Origin: Flavimaribacter sp024343425
GTDB taxonomy: Bacteria > Pseudomonadota > Alphaproteobacteria > Rhizobiales > Rhizobiaceae
Direction of reading: 5' to 3'
NCBI GenBank assembly: GCA_965227645.1
Contig: OZ245773.1
Coordinates: forward strand, 4,464,001 to 4,528,000
Length of the DNA: 64,000 bases
Shown here one piece after another: positions 27,610 through 37,108 of this stretch. Positions within the stretch are counted from its first letter, which is position 1. Every line of letters begins with the position of its first letter. The notes below the pieces were generated by a model. The model had not been told where the DNA came from, searched no databases, and saw only the letters and a program-made list of their open reading frames with translations. Made by a program: the position numbers and the translations under genes.

Positions 27610-28005
27610 ATGCAAGACACCCCGTCCGACGCCAATCCGATCATCCGGACCATCGCCATGCCGGCGGACACCAATTCGTCCGGCGATATCTTCGGAGGCT
27701 GGCTGATGTCACAGATGGACCTTGCGGCCGGAAGCGTCGCGGCCCGCGTTTCGAAGGGACGCTGCGCGACTGTCGCCGTGGAGGGCATGAAATTTCTGCG
27801 TCCGGTTCACGTCGGAGACGAAGTCACCCTGTACGCCACCCTCGGCAGGGTTGGGCGCACCTCGATGAGCATCCATGTCGAGGCGTGGCGACGCCAGAGA
27901 CACGCCGAGGAAACCGAAATGGTGACGAGCGCAGAGTTCACATTCGTGGCGCTGGACGATAAGGGCCGGTCGCGGCCGGTCTATCCCGATCAGCCGGACA
28001 AATAG
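27610..28005 (+). CDS. acyl-CoA thioesterase, hot-dog fold (YciA-like)
   Basis: A 131-residue single hot-dog thioesterase. The active-site region MPADTNSSGDIFGGWLMSQM holds the Asn/Asp pair and the GG before the central helix, as in YciA and bacterial acyl-CoA thioesterases of broad specificity. The start ATG 27610 lies nine bases after GGGAA. The 3' end overlaps mtlK tail-to-tail by 16 bases. Confidence 0.88.
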   Translation: MQDTPSDANPIIRTIAMPADTNSSGDIFGGWLMSQMDLAAGSVAARVSKGRCATVAVEGMKFLRPVHVGDEVTLYATLGRVGRTSMSIHVEAWRRQRHAEETEMVTSAEFTFVALDDKGRSRPVYPDQPDK

Positions 28006-29456
28006 ACTTCCAGCGTTTTACGCGTTCCGGATTTCCAAAGGGAAATCAGCGCCTTGGCGAAGGCCTCGGCAAAAGGCGTCCGATCCTTCAAGGGACCAAA
28101 TATGTCGCCCATGGCAAGCCAGGCAGCCGGATTGCGCCGAGCCTCAAGCGCTGTCTTTTTGAGGCGCTCCGCATTCACATCGTCGATGACGATCGGCGCG
28201 CCGTCGTCTGTTTCGCCCGCGCAATAGCGGCACCACAGGGCGACTTCCAGGGCAAGCCCGTCAACCGGCTTTCCGGCGTCGAGCCTGTCGGCGACCGTCG
28301 GCAGGATGAATTTCGGCTGCCGGTTGGACCCGTCGAGGCAGAGCCGCGCAATCGTGTCGCCAACCTTCGGATTGGAAAACCGTTCGGCCACTTTCCCGAA
28401 ATAGTCATCGAGATTGACGCCCGGAACCGGCGGCACTGTGGGGATGATCTCGCTGTGCTCCAGTTTTTCGAGGAAGCCACGCACGAGCGGCTCATCCATG
28501 GCGTCATGGGCGAAGCGCAGGCCCATCAGGCCGGAAGGATAGGCGATCGCGGCGTGGCCGCCGTTGAGAATTCTGAGCTTCATCAATTCGAAGGGGCCGA
28601 CATCGGGAACGAATTCCACGCCGACTTTTTCGAGCGCGGGGCGGCCAAGCGGGAAATGATCTTCCAGAACCCATTGCCGGAAGGGCTCGCAGACGACGGG
28701 CGAGGCGTCCTCGATATCGAAGGTGTCCTGCAGAAGCTTCCTCTCGCGATCGCCTGTGGCGGGCGTGATGCAATCGACCATGCCGCTGGGAAACGCGACG
28801 TTCTCGGCAATCCAGTCGCCCAGCTGAGGCGATATCAGACCGGCGAGCCCGGTGACGGCGTCCCGGCAGACCTTGCCATTGTCCGGGAGATTGTCGCAGC
28901 TCATGACTGTGAAGGGCGCAAGCCCTGCCTCACGGCGGCGGACAAGCCCGGCGATCAGCATGCCGAAGACCGTTGACGGCGCATCGGGATAGCGGCTGTC
29001 GGCGACGATGTCCGGATGATCGGCCTGAAACCCGCCGCGCTTGGCGTCGAGGTAGTAACCGCCCTCCGTGATCGTAAGCGAAACGATGCGGGTTTCCGGC
29101 CGCGCCATCGCCGCGATGATCGCCCCGGCGTCGATCTCCGCGAAATCGATCATTGCGCCGCATATGCGCGCCGTATAGCCGGCGGGATCGAGCTCCAGAA
29201 CCGTCGTCAGCCAGTCCTGCTTTTCCAGGGTCGCGCGCATCTTTGCGTCATAGGGCTTTACGCCGGCGCCGGTGATCGCCCAGTCGTGATCCTCGCCCAT
29301 CGAGAACAGCCGGTCCAGATAGACCTGCTGGTGGGCGCGATGAAAATTGCCGACCCCGATATGAACGATCCCGGACGTCAGCGCGGAACGATCATAGGCG
29401 GGGACGCTCACACCCTTGGGTGGGTGTTCCAGGAGGCGGCGGTCAAGTCTGGGCAT
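27990..29456 (-). CDS. mtlK: mannitol 2-dehydrogenase family protein
   Basis: Long-chain polyol dehydrogenase oxidising mannitol (or arabinitol/sorbitol) to the ketose with NAD. The 488-residue protein shows the N-terminal nucleotide-binding segment HIGVGNFHRAHQQVYLDRL and the catalytic lysine motif KLRILNGGHAAIAYPSGL. It is the last gene of the smo operon, six bases after the smoS remnant. In a cell with smoS broken, this enzyme would have to carry most polyol oxidation; some family members also accept sorbitol. Confidence 0.92.
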   Translation of the reverse strand: MPRLDRRLLEHPPKGVSVPAYDRSALTSGIVHIGVGNFHRAHQQVYLDRLFSMGEDHDWAITGAGVKPYDAKMRATLEKQDWLTTVLELDPAGYTARICGAMIDFAEIDAGAIIAAMARPETRIVSLTITEGGYYLDAKRGGFQADHPDIVADSRYPDAPSTVFGMLIAGLVRRREAGLAPFTVMSCDNLPDNGKVCRDAVTGLAGLISPQLGDWIAENVAFPSGMVDCITPATGDRERKLLQDTFDIEDASPVVCEPFRQWVLEDHFPLGRPALEKVGVEFVPDVGPFELMKLRILNGGHAAIAYPSGLMGLRFAHDAMDEPLVRGFLEKLEHSEIIPTVPPVPGVNLDDYFGKVAERFSNPKVGDTIARLCLDGSNRQPKFILPTVADRLDAGKPVDGLALEVALWCRYCAGETDDGAPIVIDDVNAERLKKTALEARRNPAAWLAMGDIFGPLKDRTPFAEAFAKALISLWKSGTRKTLEVYLSG

Positions 29457-29462
29457 ATCAAT

Positions 29463-29717
29463 TCATCCGGTTTGCGCCGTCGCCATCGCCGGCCGTATCA
29501 ATAGGACTGTGGTTCCTCCCGTGTGTCCGAACGCTGCAGCCGCCCGAACAGCAAGGGCGTCATCGCCAATTCCGACAGCCGACCCAGCGGCTTTCGCCCG
29601 GTCGAAACCGGCGATGACGGCCCTTGCGCCTTCGCGTGCATGGGCGTCGGCAAAAGCTTTGCCGACGCCGACAGCCGCGCCGGTGATCATCGCGACCCTT
29701 TTTGCAAGGCGGCGCAT
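29463..29717 (-). pseudogene. smoS: remnant of sorbitol dehydrogenase SmoS (SDR family)
   Basis: An 84-codon frame whose start (RLAKRVAMITGAAVGVGKAF, then HAREGARAVIAGFD) is the N-terminal Rossmann strand, glycine loop and second strand of an SDR. The catalytic Ser-Tyr-Lys part and about two thirds of the expected 255 or so residues are absent. It sits exactly where smoS normally lies, between smoK and mtlK. The tail after about residue 60 does not look like SDR sequence. I therefore call it a deletion remnant that keeps operon spacing; a real small protein cannot be fully excluded. Confidence 0.72.
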
Positions 29718-29732
29718 GCGAACTCCTTGCTT

Positions 29733-30743
<1,011 letters not shown>

Positions 30744-30752
30744 GATCGCCCC

Positions 30753-31583
30753 CTATTTAACAGCGCCGAAGGTCAGGCCGCGCACCAGCTGCTTCTGGCT
30801 GAACCAGCCAATGATGAGAATGGGTGCGATCGCCATGGTGGAAGCCGCGGAGAGCTTTGCGTAGAAAAGCCCTTCGGGACTGGAATAGCTTGCAATGAAT
30901 GCGGTGAGCGGGGCCGCCTTGGCCGCCGTCAGATTAAGTGTCCAGAACGCCTCGTTCCAGGCAAGGATGACATTGAGCAACAATGTCGAGGCAATGCCGG
31001 GAACCGCCATTGGCGTGAGCACGTGAACGATCTCCGACCACAGGGTCGCGCCGTCCATGCGCGCGGCTTCGAGGATCTCGCCCGGGATCTCCTTGAAATA
31101 GGTGTAGAGCATCCAGACGATGATCGGCAGGTTGATGAGCGTCAGCACGATCACCAGGCCGGTGCGCGTGTCGAGCAAGCCGGTGTCCCGGAACAGCAGA
31201 TAGATCGGGATCAGAACGCCGACCGGCGGAAGCATCTTGGTCGACAGCATCCACATCAGCACGTCCTTGGTGCGCTTGGCCGGCACGAAGGCCATCGACC
31301 AGGCGGCCGGAATGGCGATGAGGAGGCCAAGCAAGGTGGAGCCGAGCGAGATGACGACCGAGTTCATGAAGTGGCGGAAGTAATCCGACCGCTCCTGCAC
31401 CTCGCCGTAGTTTTCCAGCGTCCAGTCGAAGAACAGGAAGGATGGCGGCGATGCGATCGCCTCCGCCTCCGTCTTGAAGCTCGTCAGCACGGTCCACAGG
31501 ATCGGGAAGAAGATCGCCAGGGCGACGACCCAGGCGAGGATTGAAACGGCGACCTGGCGCCTTGTCGAAACAGCACGAGCCAT
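30753..31583 (-). CDS. smoG: sorbitol/mannitol ABC importer permease SmoG
   Basis: MalG-type permease of 276 residues with six predicted helices. The EAA loop (EAARMDGATLWSEIVHVLTP) contacts the ATPase. It ends with the family-typical QKQLVRGLTFGAVK. Three bases separate it from smoF, so the two permeases are translated together. Confidence 0.9.
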   Translation of the reverse strand: MARAVSTRRQVAVSILAWVVALAIFFPILWTVLTSFKTEAEAIASPPSFLFFDWTLENYGEVQERSDYFRHFMNSVVISLGSTLLGLLIAIPAAWSMAFVPAKRTKDVLMWMLSTKMLPPVGVLIPIYLLFRDTGLLDTRTGLVIVLTLINLPIIVWMLYTYFKEIPGEILEAARMDGATLWSEIVHVLTPMAVPGIASTLLLNVILAWNEAFWTLNLTAAKAAPLTAFIASYSSPEGLFYAKLSAASTMAIAPILIIGWFSQKQLVRGLTFGAVK

Positions 31584-31586
31584 CGG

Positions 31587-32459
31587 TCACACCTCCAGGT
31601 TCTTGCCGATCATCCGCATCAGGAAGATCGCGACGATGTTTGCGAGGATGACCGCGACGATGCCGCCCGCCGAACCGCCGCCGACGTCGAACTGAAGCAG
31701 CGACTGGGCGTAGACGAGATAGGTGATGTTGGTCGACGCGTATCCCGGCCCGCCATTGGTGGTGACGAGAATTTCGGCGAAGACCGACAGCAGGAAGATC
31801 GTCTGGATAAGAATGACGACAGTGATCGCGCGCGCCATATGCGGCAGCACGATATAGAAGAAGCGGCTGAACGGTCCCGCGCCGTCGATCTCGGACGCCT
31901 CGATCTGCTCGCGGTCGAGCGACTGCAGCGCCGTCAGCAGGATGAGCGTCGCGAAGGGAAGCCATTGCCAGGCAACCATGATGATGATCGAAAAAAGCGG
32001 CGCCTGCGCCAGAAAATCGAAGGGTTCAAACCCGACCGCCTTCGCCATGTGGGCGAACAGACCGTTGACCGGGTTCATGAACATGTTCTTCCACACCAGC
32101 GCGCTGACTGTCGGCATGACGAAGAAAGGCGCGATCACCAGAATGCGCACGATGCCCTGGCCCCAGACGGGCTGGTCGAGGAGCAGCGCAAGCAGGGTTC
32201 CGCCGATAACGGTGATGAGCAGCACGCCGACCACCAGCAGGATCGTGTTGACGAGCGCCTCGAAGAAAGCGGGGTCGGTCAGGAAGAACCGGTAATTGGT
32301 GAAGCCGGTGAATTCTTCCATGCCCGGCATGAGAAGATTGTAACGCAGAAACGAGAAATAAATTGTCATCGACAGCGGGATGATCATCCAGCCGAGCAAA
32401 AGGACTACGGCCGGAGATAACATGAAACGCGCCGCGGTTCTTGAATGAGCGGTGGCCAT
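31587..32459 (-). CDS. smoF: sorbitol/mannitol ABC importer permease SmoF
   Basis: MalF-type permease of 290 residues with six helices. The EAA loop is EASEIDGAGPFSRFFYIVLP, and a long periplasmic segment lies after the first helix. It follows smoE after a 72-base gap that contains a strong terminator-like hairpin, so its expression is probably well below that of smoE. Confidence 0.9.
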   Translation of the reverse strand: MATAHSRTAARFMLSPAVVLLLGWMIIPLSMTIYFSFLRYNLLMPGMEEFTGFTNYRFFLTDPAFFEALVNTILLVVGVLLITVIGGTLLALLLDQPVWGQGIVRILVIAPFFVMPTVSALVWKNMFMNPVNGLFAHMAKAVGFEPFDFLAQAPLFSIIIMVAWQWLPFATLILLTALQSLDREQIEASEIDGAGPFSRFFYIVLPHMARAITVVILIQTIFLLSVFAEILVTTNGGPGYASTNITYLVYAQSLLQFDVGGGSAGGIVAVILANIVAIFLMRMIGKNLEV

Positions 32460-32488
32460 AACACGTCTCCAGATGAATTCCGGATTTT

Positions 32489-32519
32489 AAAAAAAGAGGG
32501 CCGATCCGAAGACCGGCCC
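32489..32519 (-). terminator. terminator-like hairpin between smoE and smoF
   Basis: On the minus strand a nine-base-pair stem (one G-T pair; 32511-32519 with 32498-32506) is capped by a TTCG tetraloop and followed within two bases by a run of seven T. This is a near-ideal rho-independent terminator inside the operon; partial read-through would give excess binding protein over permease. Confidence 0.88.
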
Positions 32520-32531
32520 CAAGGGAGGATG

Positions 32532-33845
32532 CTATTTGATGTATCCGGCCTTTTGCATTTCGCGCTTGGTCAGCCGCTGTGCGTTCTGCAGGGCCTGTTC
32601 GGCCGTGATGTTGCCGGCGAGCGCCGCCGAAAACTGCTGTCCGACCGCCGTTCCGAGGCCCTGGAATTCAGGGATCGCGACGAACTGGACGCCGACATAG
32701 GGAACCGGCTCCACGGTCGGGTTCTGCGGATCGGCGGAATTGATGCTTTCAAGCGTCATCTTGGCGAAGGGGATTTTCGCATATTCCGGGTTCTCGTAGA
32801 GCGAGGTCCGGGTTCCGGGCGGCACGCTCGCCCATCCTTCCTTCTCGGCGACGAGCGCGAGGTAATCCTTCGACGTCGCCCAGTCGATGAACTTCTTGGC
32901 TGAGGCCTCGGAGTCGGTGCCGGCCGGAATTCCGAGCGACCACGCCCATAGCCAGTTGCCGCGCTTGCCGAGACCATTGTCCGGCGCAAGCGCAAAGCCG
33001 ACCTTGTCGGCGACCGTGCTGTTTTCAGGATCGGTCACGAAGGAAGCGGCGACGGTGGCGTCGATCCACATGCCGCACTTGCCGGACTGGAAAAGCGCCA
33101 GGTTTTCGTTGAAGCCGTTGGAAGACGCTCCGGGAGGGCCGGCTTCTTCCATCAGATCGAGATAGAACGTCAGCGTGTTCTTCCAGGCGTCCGTGTCGAA
33201 CTGGGGCTTCCAGTCCATGTCGAACCAGCGCGCGCCGAAGGAGTTGGAGGCCGCCGTCAGGAAGGCCATGTTCTCACCCCAACCGGCCTTGCCGCGCAGG
33301 CAGACGCCATAGATTTCGTTGTCCTTGTCGGTCATGGCCTTTGCGGCCTTGGCGATGAAGTCCCAGGTCGGAGCTTCGGGCATTTCCAGACCCGCCTTCT
33401 CCATCAGGTCCTTGCGGTACATGACCATGGAGCTTTCGCCGTAGAACGGAGCGGCGTAGAGGCTGCCGTCGATCGTCAATCCGCCGCGGATCGCCGGAAG
33501 AAGATCGTCGACGTCATAGGATTCCGGCAGGTCATCAAGCGCGACCAGCCAGCCCTGCTTGCCCCAGATCGGAACTTCGTAGGTGCCGATCGTCATGATG
33601 TCGTACTGACCGCCCTTGGTGGCGATGTCGGTGGTGACGCGCTGACGCAGGACGTTTTCCTCGAGAACCACCCATTCCAGATCGATGTCGGGGTTCTTCG
33701 CCGTGAAATCGTCCGCAAGCTTCTGCATGCGAATCATGTCGCCATTGTTGACGGTGGCGATGGTGAGCGTTTCGGCGAGCGCCGGAGCGGACACGGAAAA
33801 CGCAAGCGCGGACGCGCCCGCGAAAGCGGTGATGAGCTTTTTCAT
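32532..33845 (-). CDS. smoE: sorbitol/mannitol-binding periplasmic protein SmoE
   Basis: Family 1 solute-binding protein of 437 residues with a clear signal peptide (MKKLITAFAGASALAFSVSA, cleavage after PALA). The mature chain begins ETLTIATVNNGDMIRMQKLA, close to polyol-binding SmoE/MtlE proteins. GGGAGG precedes the ATG by six bases, a strong ribosome site in keeping with high expression. The operon promoter and an operator-like palindrome lie just upstream. Confidence 0.9.
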   Translation of the reverse strand: MKKLITAFAGASALAFSVSAPALAETLTIATVNNGDMIRMQKLADDFTAKNPDIDLEWVVLEENVLRQRVTTDIATKGGQYDIMTIGTYEVPIWGKQGWLVALDDLPESYDVDDLLPAIRGGLTIDGSLYAAPFYGESSMVMYRKDLMEKAGLEMPEAPTWDFIAKAAKAMTDKDNEIYGVCLRGKAGWGENMAFLTAASNSFGARWFDMDWKPQFDTDAWKNTLTFYLDLMEEAGPPGASSNGFNENLALFQSGKCGMWIDATVAASFVTDPENSTVADKVGFALAPDNGLGKRGNWLWAWSLGIPAGTDSEASAKKFIDWATSKDYLALVAEKEGWASVPPGTRTSLYENPEYAKIPFAKMTLESINSADPQNPTVEPVPYVGVQFVAIPEFQGLGTAVGQQFSAALAGNITAEQALQNAQRLTKREMQKAGYIK

Positions 33846-33871
33846 GACTTCCTCCCAAAAAAGTAGTGAGC

Positions 33872-33894
33872 AATTGCTATTGCTTCGGGCAATT
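33872..33894. promoter_or_regulatory. operator-like palindrome upstream of smoE
   Basis: Inverted repeat AATTGC-N11-GCAATT. One arm overlaps the -10 hexamer and the centre falls near the predicted transcription start, the position expected for repression. The SorC-type regulator encoded next door is the obvious candidate ligand-responsive binder; this is inference. Confidence 0.55.
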
Positions 33895-33920
33895 ATTCGA
33901 TTTCAGCGCGCATTTGTCAA
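33892..33920 (-). promoter_or_regulatory. putative sigma-70-type promoter of smoEFGK-mtlK
   Basis: On the minus strand TTGACA (33915-33920) and AATAAT (33892-33897) are spaced by 17 bases, a near-consensus housekeeping promoter about 47 bases before the smoE ATG. Confidence 0.65.
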
Positions 33921-33986
33921 CCGCCACATCAATCACATTCTTTGACTGACGGTGGACTTCCTGGTTTTCCGTTTTATTTCATATTG

Positions 33987-34952
33987 TTAGGACTGTCCGC
34001 TTCGCAAAAGGGCTTCTGCGGTCGCTTCATTGGTGATGAAGCCATTGATGAGCCGGCCGGCAAGCGCGGCCCGGATCGCCGGGACTTTCTGGTCGCCGGC
34101 GGCGATGCCAATCACCGAATTGGGGGGATTGGAGCGGATCGGGGCGCTCGCCACCACGGAATTGGTGTGATTTCCGATCAGACAACCCTGCGCGTCGTAG
34201 ATCCAGCTCACGATCTCGCCGACCGCGCCTGCATTCATCACGGCCTCCATCTGATCCTGATCGATAAAACCGTCGACGAAGAGCGGCGAGTTGTGGCCGA
34301 TATTGCCGATGCCGACAAAGGTGACGTCGGCGCTGGCGCAGAGATCGAGAATATTGCGCACCGGCTTCTGCCCATGCAGCAATGCGCGCTCTTCCGGCGA
34401 GGTCGCGAAGACAGGCAGGGGCATGGGATAATGACGAGCCCGGACCTTGTCGGCGAGCTGGATAATGGCGTTGTAGGCCGAGGCCGATCCATCGGCGGAC
34501 ATATTGCCGAGCAGCGACACGATGCGGTGCTGCGGACAGTCCATCGGCGAGAGCTCTTCGACGCAGGCGCGCAGCGCCCGCCCCGTGCCGAAGGCGATGA
34601 TCTTGGGATCGGAGGATTTGAGTTCGCGCTCCATGAGCCCGGCGCCGGCCTGGGCGAGCCCGACGATGGAACCCGGCGAATCGGGGTCGCTTGGCACAAC
34701 GTCGCAGTAGTCGAGCCGATAGGCGTCCGTCAGCCTTCGCGCCAGTTCCATGCAGTGGGCGATGGGATGGTCGAGGCGGACCTTGATCAGCTTTTCGGTG
34801 ATGGCGAGAGAGACCAGACGCTGCGCGGATTGTCGCGACACGCCGAGCTTGCGGGCGATCTCGTCCTGGGTGTTGCCGGCGACATAGTAGAGCCATCCGG
34901 CGCGGGCCGCGTCGTCCAACCGGCTTGTCTCATTGTCGGTCCTGCCCGCCAT
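33987..34952 (-). CDS. SorC-family (sugar-binding) transcriptional regulator
   Basis: A 321-residue regulator with an N-terminal helix-turn-helix (WLYYVAGNTQDEIARKLGVS, then RQSAQRLVSLAI) and a C-terminal SorC/DeoR-like effector domain with the phosphosugar-type motif FGTGRALRACVEEL and later VGIGNIGHNSP. Such proteins sense a phosphorylated or free sugar. It lies just upstream of smoE and is very probably the local polyol regulator. Nine bases separate it from the HAD gene. Confidence 0.88.
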   Translation of the reverse strand: MAGRTDNETSRLDDAARAGWLYYVAGNTQDEIARKLGVSRQSAQRLVSLAITEKLIKVRLDHPIAHCMELARRLTDAYRLDYCDVVPSDPDSPGSIVGLAQAGAGLMERELKSSDPKIIAFGTGRALRACVEELSPMDCPQHRIVSLLGNMSADGSASAYNAIIQLADKVRARHYPMPLPVFATSPEERALLHGQKPVRNILDLCASADVTFVGIGNIGHNSPLFVDGFIDQDQMEAVMNAGAVGEIVSWIYDAQGCLIGNHTNSVVASAPIRSNPPNSVIGIAAGDQKVPAIRAALAGRLINGFITNEATAEALLRSGQS

Positions 34953-34961
34953 ACCGCTTTC

Positions 34962-35642
34962 CTAACCGGCTCTTTTCAGCAAGGGGGCCATATCATAGAA
35001 TTCGGCCCATTTGTCAAAAGCCGGCACGTCGGCGAGATCGTCCGGCAGGCTCGTCGCCCGGTTCAGCATGTGACCGGCGCCGGTGAAATGCAGCACGTGC
35101 ATGCCGGCGGCGCGCGCGGCCTTCAGACCGGGCAGGCTGTCCTCGATCACCAGCGTATTGGCGGGATTTGCGCCCATGCGCTCGGCGGCGTGAAAGAACA
35201 GGTCGGGCGCCGGTTTGCCGTTCGCGACCTCCGAGGCTGTGAACAGTCGATCTCCGAAAAATGCGGACAGACCTGCGAGTTCGAGCGAGCGTTTCGCCCG
35301 CGGCGGGCTGCTCGACGTCGCAACGCAGGAGGCGACGTCCAGGTCGTTCAGAACGTCCTCAATGCCTGTTACGGTCCGCAGTTCCGTTTCGAAGGCGGTC
35401 AACAGGTTCGACCGGTAGTGCGCTTCGAAATCATCCGGCAGCCGGTATTTCAGGCTGGTGCGGATTTCTTCCGCCACCTTGGGAAAGCTTCGCCCCAGAA
35501 AATTGCGTTGCACGTAGTCGAGATCGACATGGACGCCGCGTTCGGCAAGGAGGCCGATCAGGATGCGGGCGCTGATGATCTCGCTGTCGATCAGCACGCC
35601 GTCGCAGTCGAATATCACCAGTGAAACGCGATCTGACGACAT
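34962..35642 (-). CDS. HAD-family phosphatase, beta-phosphoglucomutase-like
   Basis: A 226-residue HAD hydrolase with motif I IFDCDGVLIDSE, motif II ATSSSPP, the motif III lysine in GKPAPDLF and motif IV VIEDSLPGLKAA. It probably dephosphorylates a sugar or polyol phosphate, consistent with its place at the head of the polyol cluster. The start is ATG 35642, 28 bases after the truB stop; a GTG at 35705 would overlap truB. It may be transcribed by read-through from truB. Confidence 0.87.
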   Translation of the reverse strand: MSSDRVSLVIFDCDGVLIDSEIISARILIGLLAERGVHVDLDYVQRNFLGRSFPKVAEEIRTSLKYRLPDDFEAHYRSNLLTAFETELRTVTGIEDVLNDLDVASCVATSSSPPRAKRSLELAGLSAFFGDRLFTASEVANGKPAPDLFFHAAERMGANPANTLVIEDSLPGLKAARAAGMHVLHFTGAGHMLNRATSLPDDLADVPAFDKWAEFYDMAPLLKRAG

Positions 35643-35670
35643 GGCCTCGAAGTGTCCGGCTACGGTTGGC

Positions 35671-36606
35671 TCAGGTGGCGAAGACCCTTCTCGGGCGGAA
35701 TTCACCTTCGGCTATTTCACCGATCGCGACAAGTCGTCCGTGACTGGTCGCATAGGCGGCGTCGGCGGGCAGCGGCGCGTCGCGCCCCCGCAACAGGATG
35801 GGATTTCCGCTCAGCAGTCGCTGGGCCTGGCCGTCGCTCACAGCGACCTGCGGCAGCATGCTCAGCGCCTCGCCGGTGTCGACGAGATAGTCGTCAAGGG
35901 CGGCCAGGCGCTCCGCGTCGTCCTCGACCTTCTCCAGCGCGACCAGCTCTTCGAGCGGCACCAGATCCTCCTCGTCGAACGGCGCCACATAGGTGCGCCG
36001 CAAGTCGGCGACATGTCCGAAGCAGCCGAGATCCCGCCCGAAATCGCGGGCAAGCGATCGCACGTAGGTGCCTTTTCCGCACTCGACCTCGAAGACCGCC
36101 GTATCGGGCGTGGGAACGGAGACAAGATCGAGACGGAATATCTCGACCTCGCGCGAAGGCATTTCCACGACCTCTCCCTCGCGCGCGAGATCATAGGCGC
36201 GGTTTCCGTCGATCTTGATCGCGGAATATTGCGGCGGCGTCTGTTCGATGACGCCCTTGTAACGTGGAAGCAGCGCCTCGATTTCGCTCCGCTCGGGTCT
36301 GTCATCACTGGACCGCACTACATTGCCTTCGCGATCATCCGTCTCGCGCTCCTCGCCCCAGGCGACGGTGAACCGGTAGATCTTGCTGCCGTCCATGACA
36401 TAGGGAACGGTTTTCGTGGCGTCGCCCAAGGCGATCGGCAACATGCCGGAAGCCAGCGGATCGAGCGTGCCCGCATGGCCGGCCTTCTGGGCCTTGAAGA
36501 GCCACTTGATCTTGGAGACCGCCTCGGTCGAGCCGAAATCAACCGGTTTGTCCAGGATCAGCCAGCCCGATATCGCCCGGCCCTTTTTCTTGCTCCGGCG
36601 CCCCAT
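35671..36606 (-). CDS. truB: tRNA pseudouridine(55) synthase TruB
   Basis: TruB makes pseudouridine 55 in the T-loop of tRNAs. The 311-residue protein shows GWLILDKPVDFGSTEAV, the catalytic aspartate in AGHAGTLDPLASGMLPIALG, and the GTYVRSLARDFG segment. The ATG shares one base with the rbfA stop. The N-terminus is rich in basic residues (GRRSKKKGR). Confidence 0.96.
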   Translation of the reverse strand: MGRRSKKKGRAISGWLILDKPVDFGSTEAVSKIKWLFKAQKAGHAGTLDPLASGMLPIALGDATKTVPYVMDGSKIYRFTVAWGEERETDDREGNVVRSSDDRPERSEIEALLPRYKGVIEQTPPQYSAIKIDGNRAYDLAREGEVVEMPSREVEIFRLDLVSVPTPDTAVFEVECGKGTYVRSLARDFGRDLGCFGHVADLRRTYVAPFDEEDLVPLEELVALEKVEDDAERLAALDDYLVDTGEALSMLPQVAVSDGQAQRLLSGNPILLRGRDAPLPADAAYATSHGRLVAIGEIAEGEFRPRRVFAT

Positions 36607-37010
36607 CAGTCTTCGTCCTCTTTTCGGTCGAGATCGCGCGCGACTTCGGGCGAGCGGAGCAATTCATCGATCTTGCGGTAGTTCTCGAAGCTGGTGTCGT
36701 CGCGAAAGCGCAGTTCCGGCATGTATTTCATCTGCCTGAGCGCCGGCGTTATCTGTTTTCGAATGTACCTGGCGTTCCTGTTCAGCGCCTCGACGATGGC
36801 TGCGTGGTCGGACTGACCGAGCGGCGTCACATAGGCGGTCGCGATCTTCAGATCCGGAGACATGCTCACCTCGGAAATGGAGATGACTTCGCGTTCGATC
36901 AGCGGATCGCGAATTTCTCCGCGCTGCAGCACGGAGGTGACGGCGGCCCTGACCTGTTCGCCAACGCGCAACTGGCGCTGGGACGGGCCAGCGGAAGAAA
37001 ATCTGGACAT
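36606..37010 (-). CDS. rbfA: 30S ribosome-binding factor RbfA
   Basis: RbfA assists 16S rRNA maturation and cold adaptation. The 134-residue KH-fold protein has RQLRVGEQVRAAVTSVL near the N-terminus and the typical VSMSPDLKIATAYVTPLG and RYIRKQITPALRQMKYMPEL segments. It follows infB after 98 bases that contain a strong palindrome. Confidence 0.95.
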   Translation of the reverse strand: MSRFSSAGPSQRQLRVGEQVRAAVTSVLQRGEIRDPLIEREVISISEVSMSPDLKIATAYVTPLGQSDHAAIVEALNRNARYIRKQITPALRQMKYMPELRFRDDTSFENYRKIDELLRSPEVARDLDRKEDED

Positions 37011-37071
37011 GCAACGTACCTTTTCGACATTGGCTCCGGGTTCGGACCGGACGCGAATGGTTCAAATTCGG

Positions 37072-37095
37072 GCGGCCCCGGACGTCCGGGGCCGC
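37072..37095. other. 24-base perfect palindrome between infB and rbfA
   Basis: Perfect 12-base-pair GC inverted repeat with no spacer, beginning 13 bases after the infB stop. A T5 run (37098-37102) sits on the plus-strand side, so for minus-strand transcription it lacks the U-tract. It could be an mRNA processing or stability hairpin, or end antisense transcripts entering infB. Confidence 0.7.
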
Positions 37096-37108
37096 GATTT
37101 TTCTCAGA

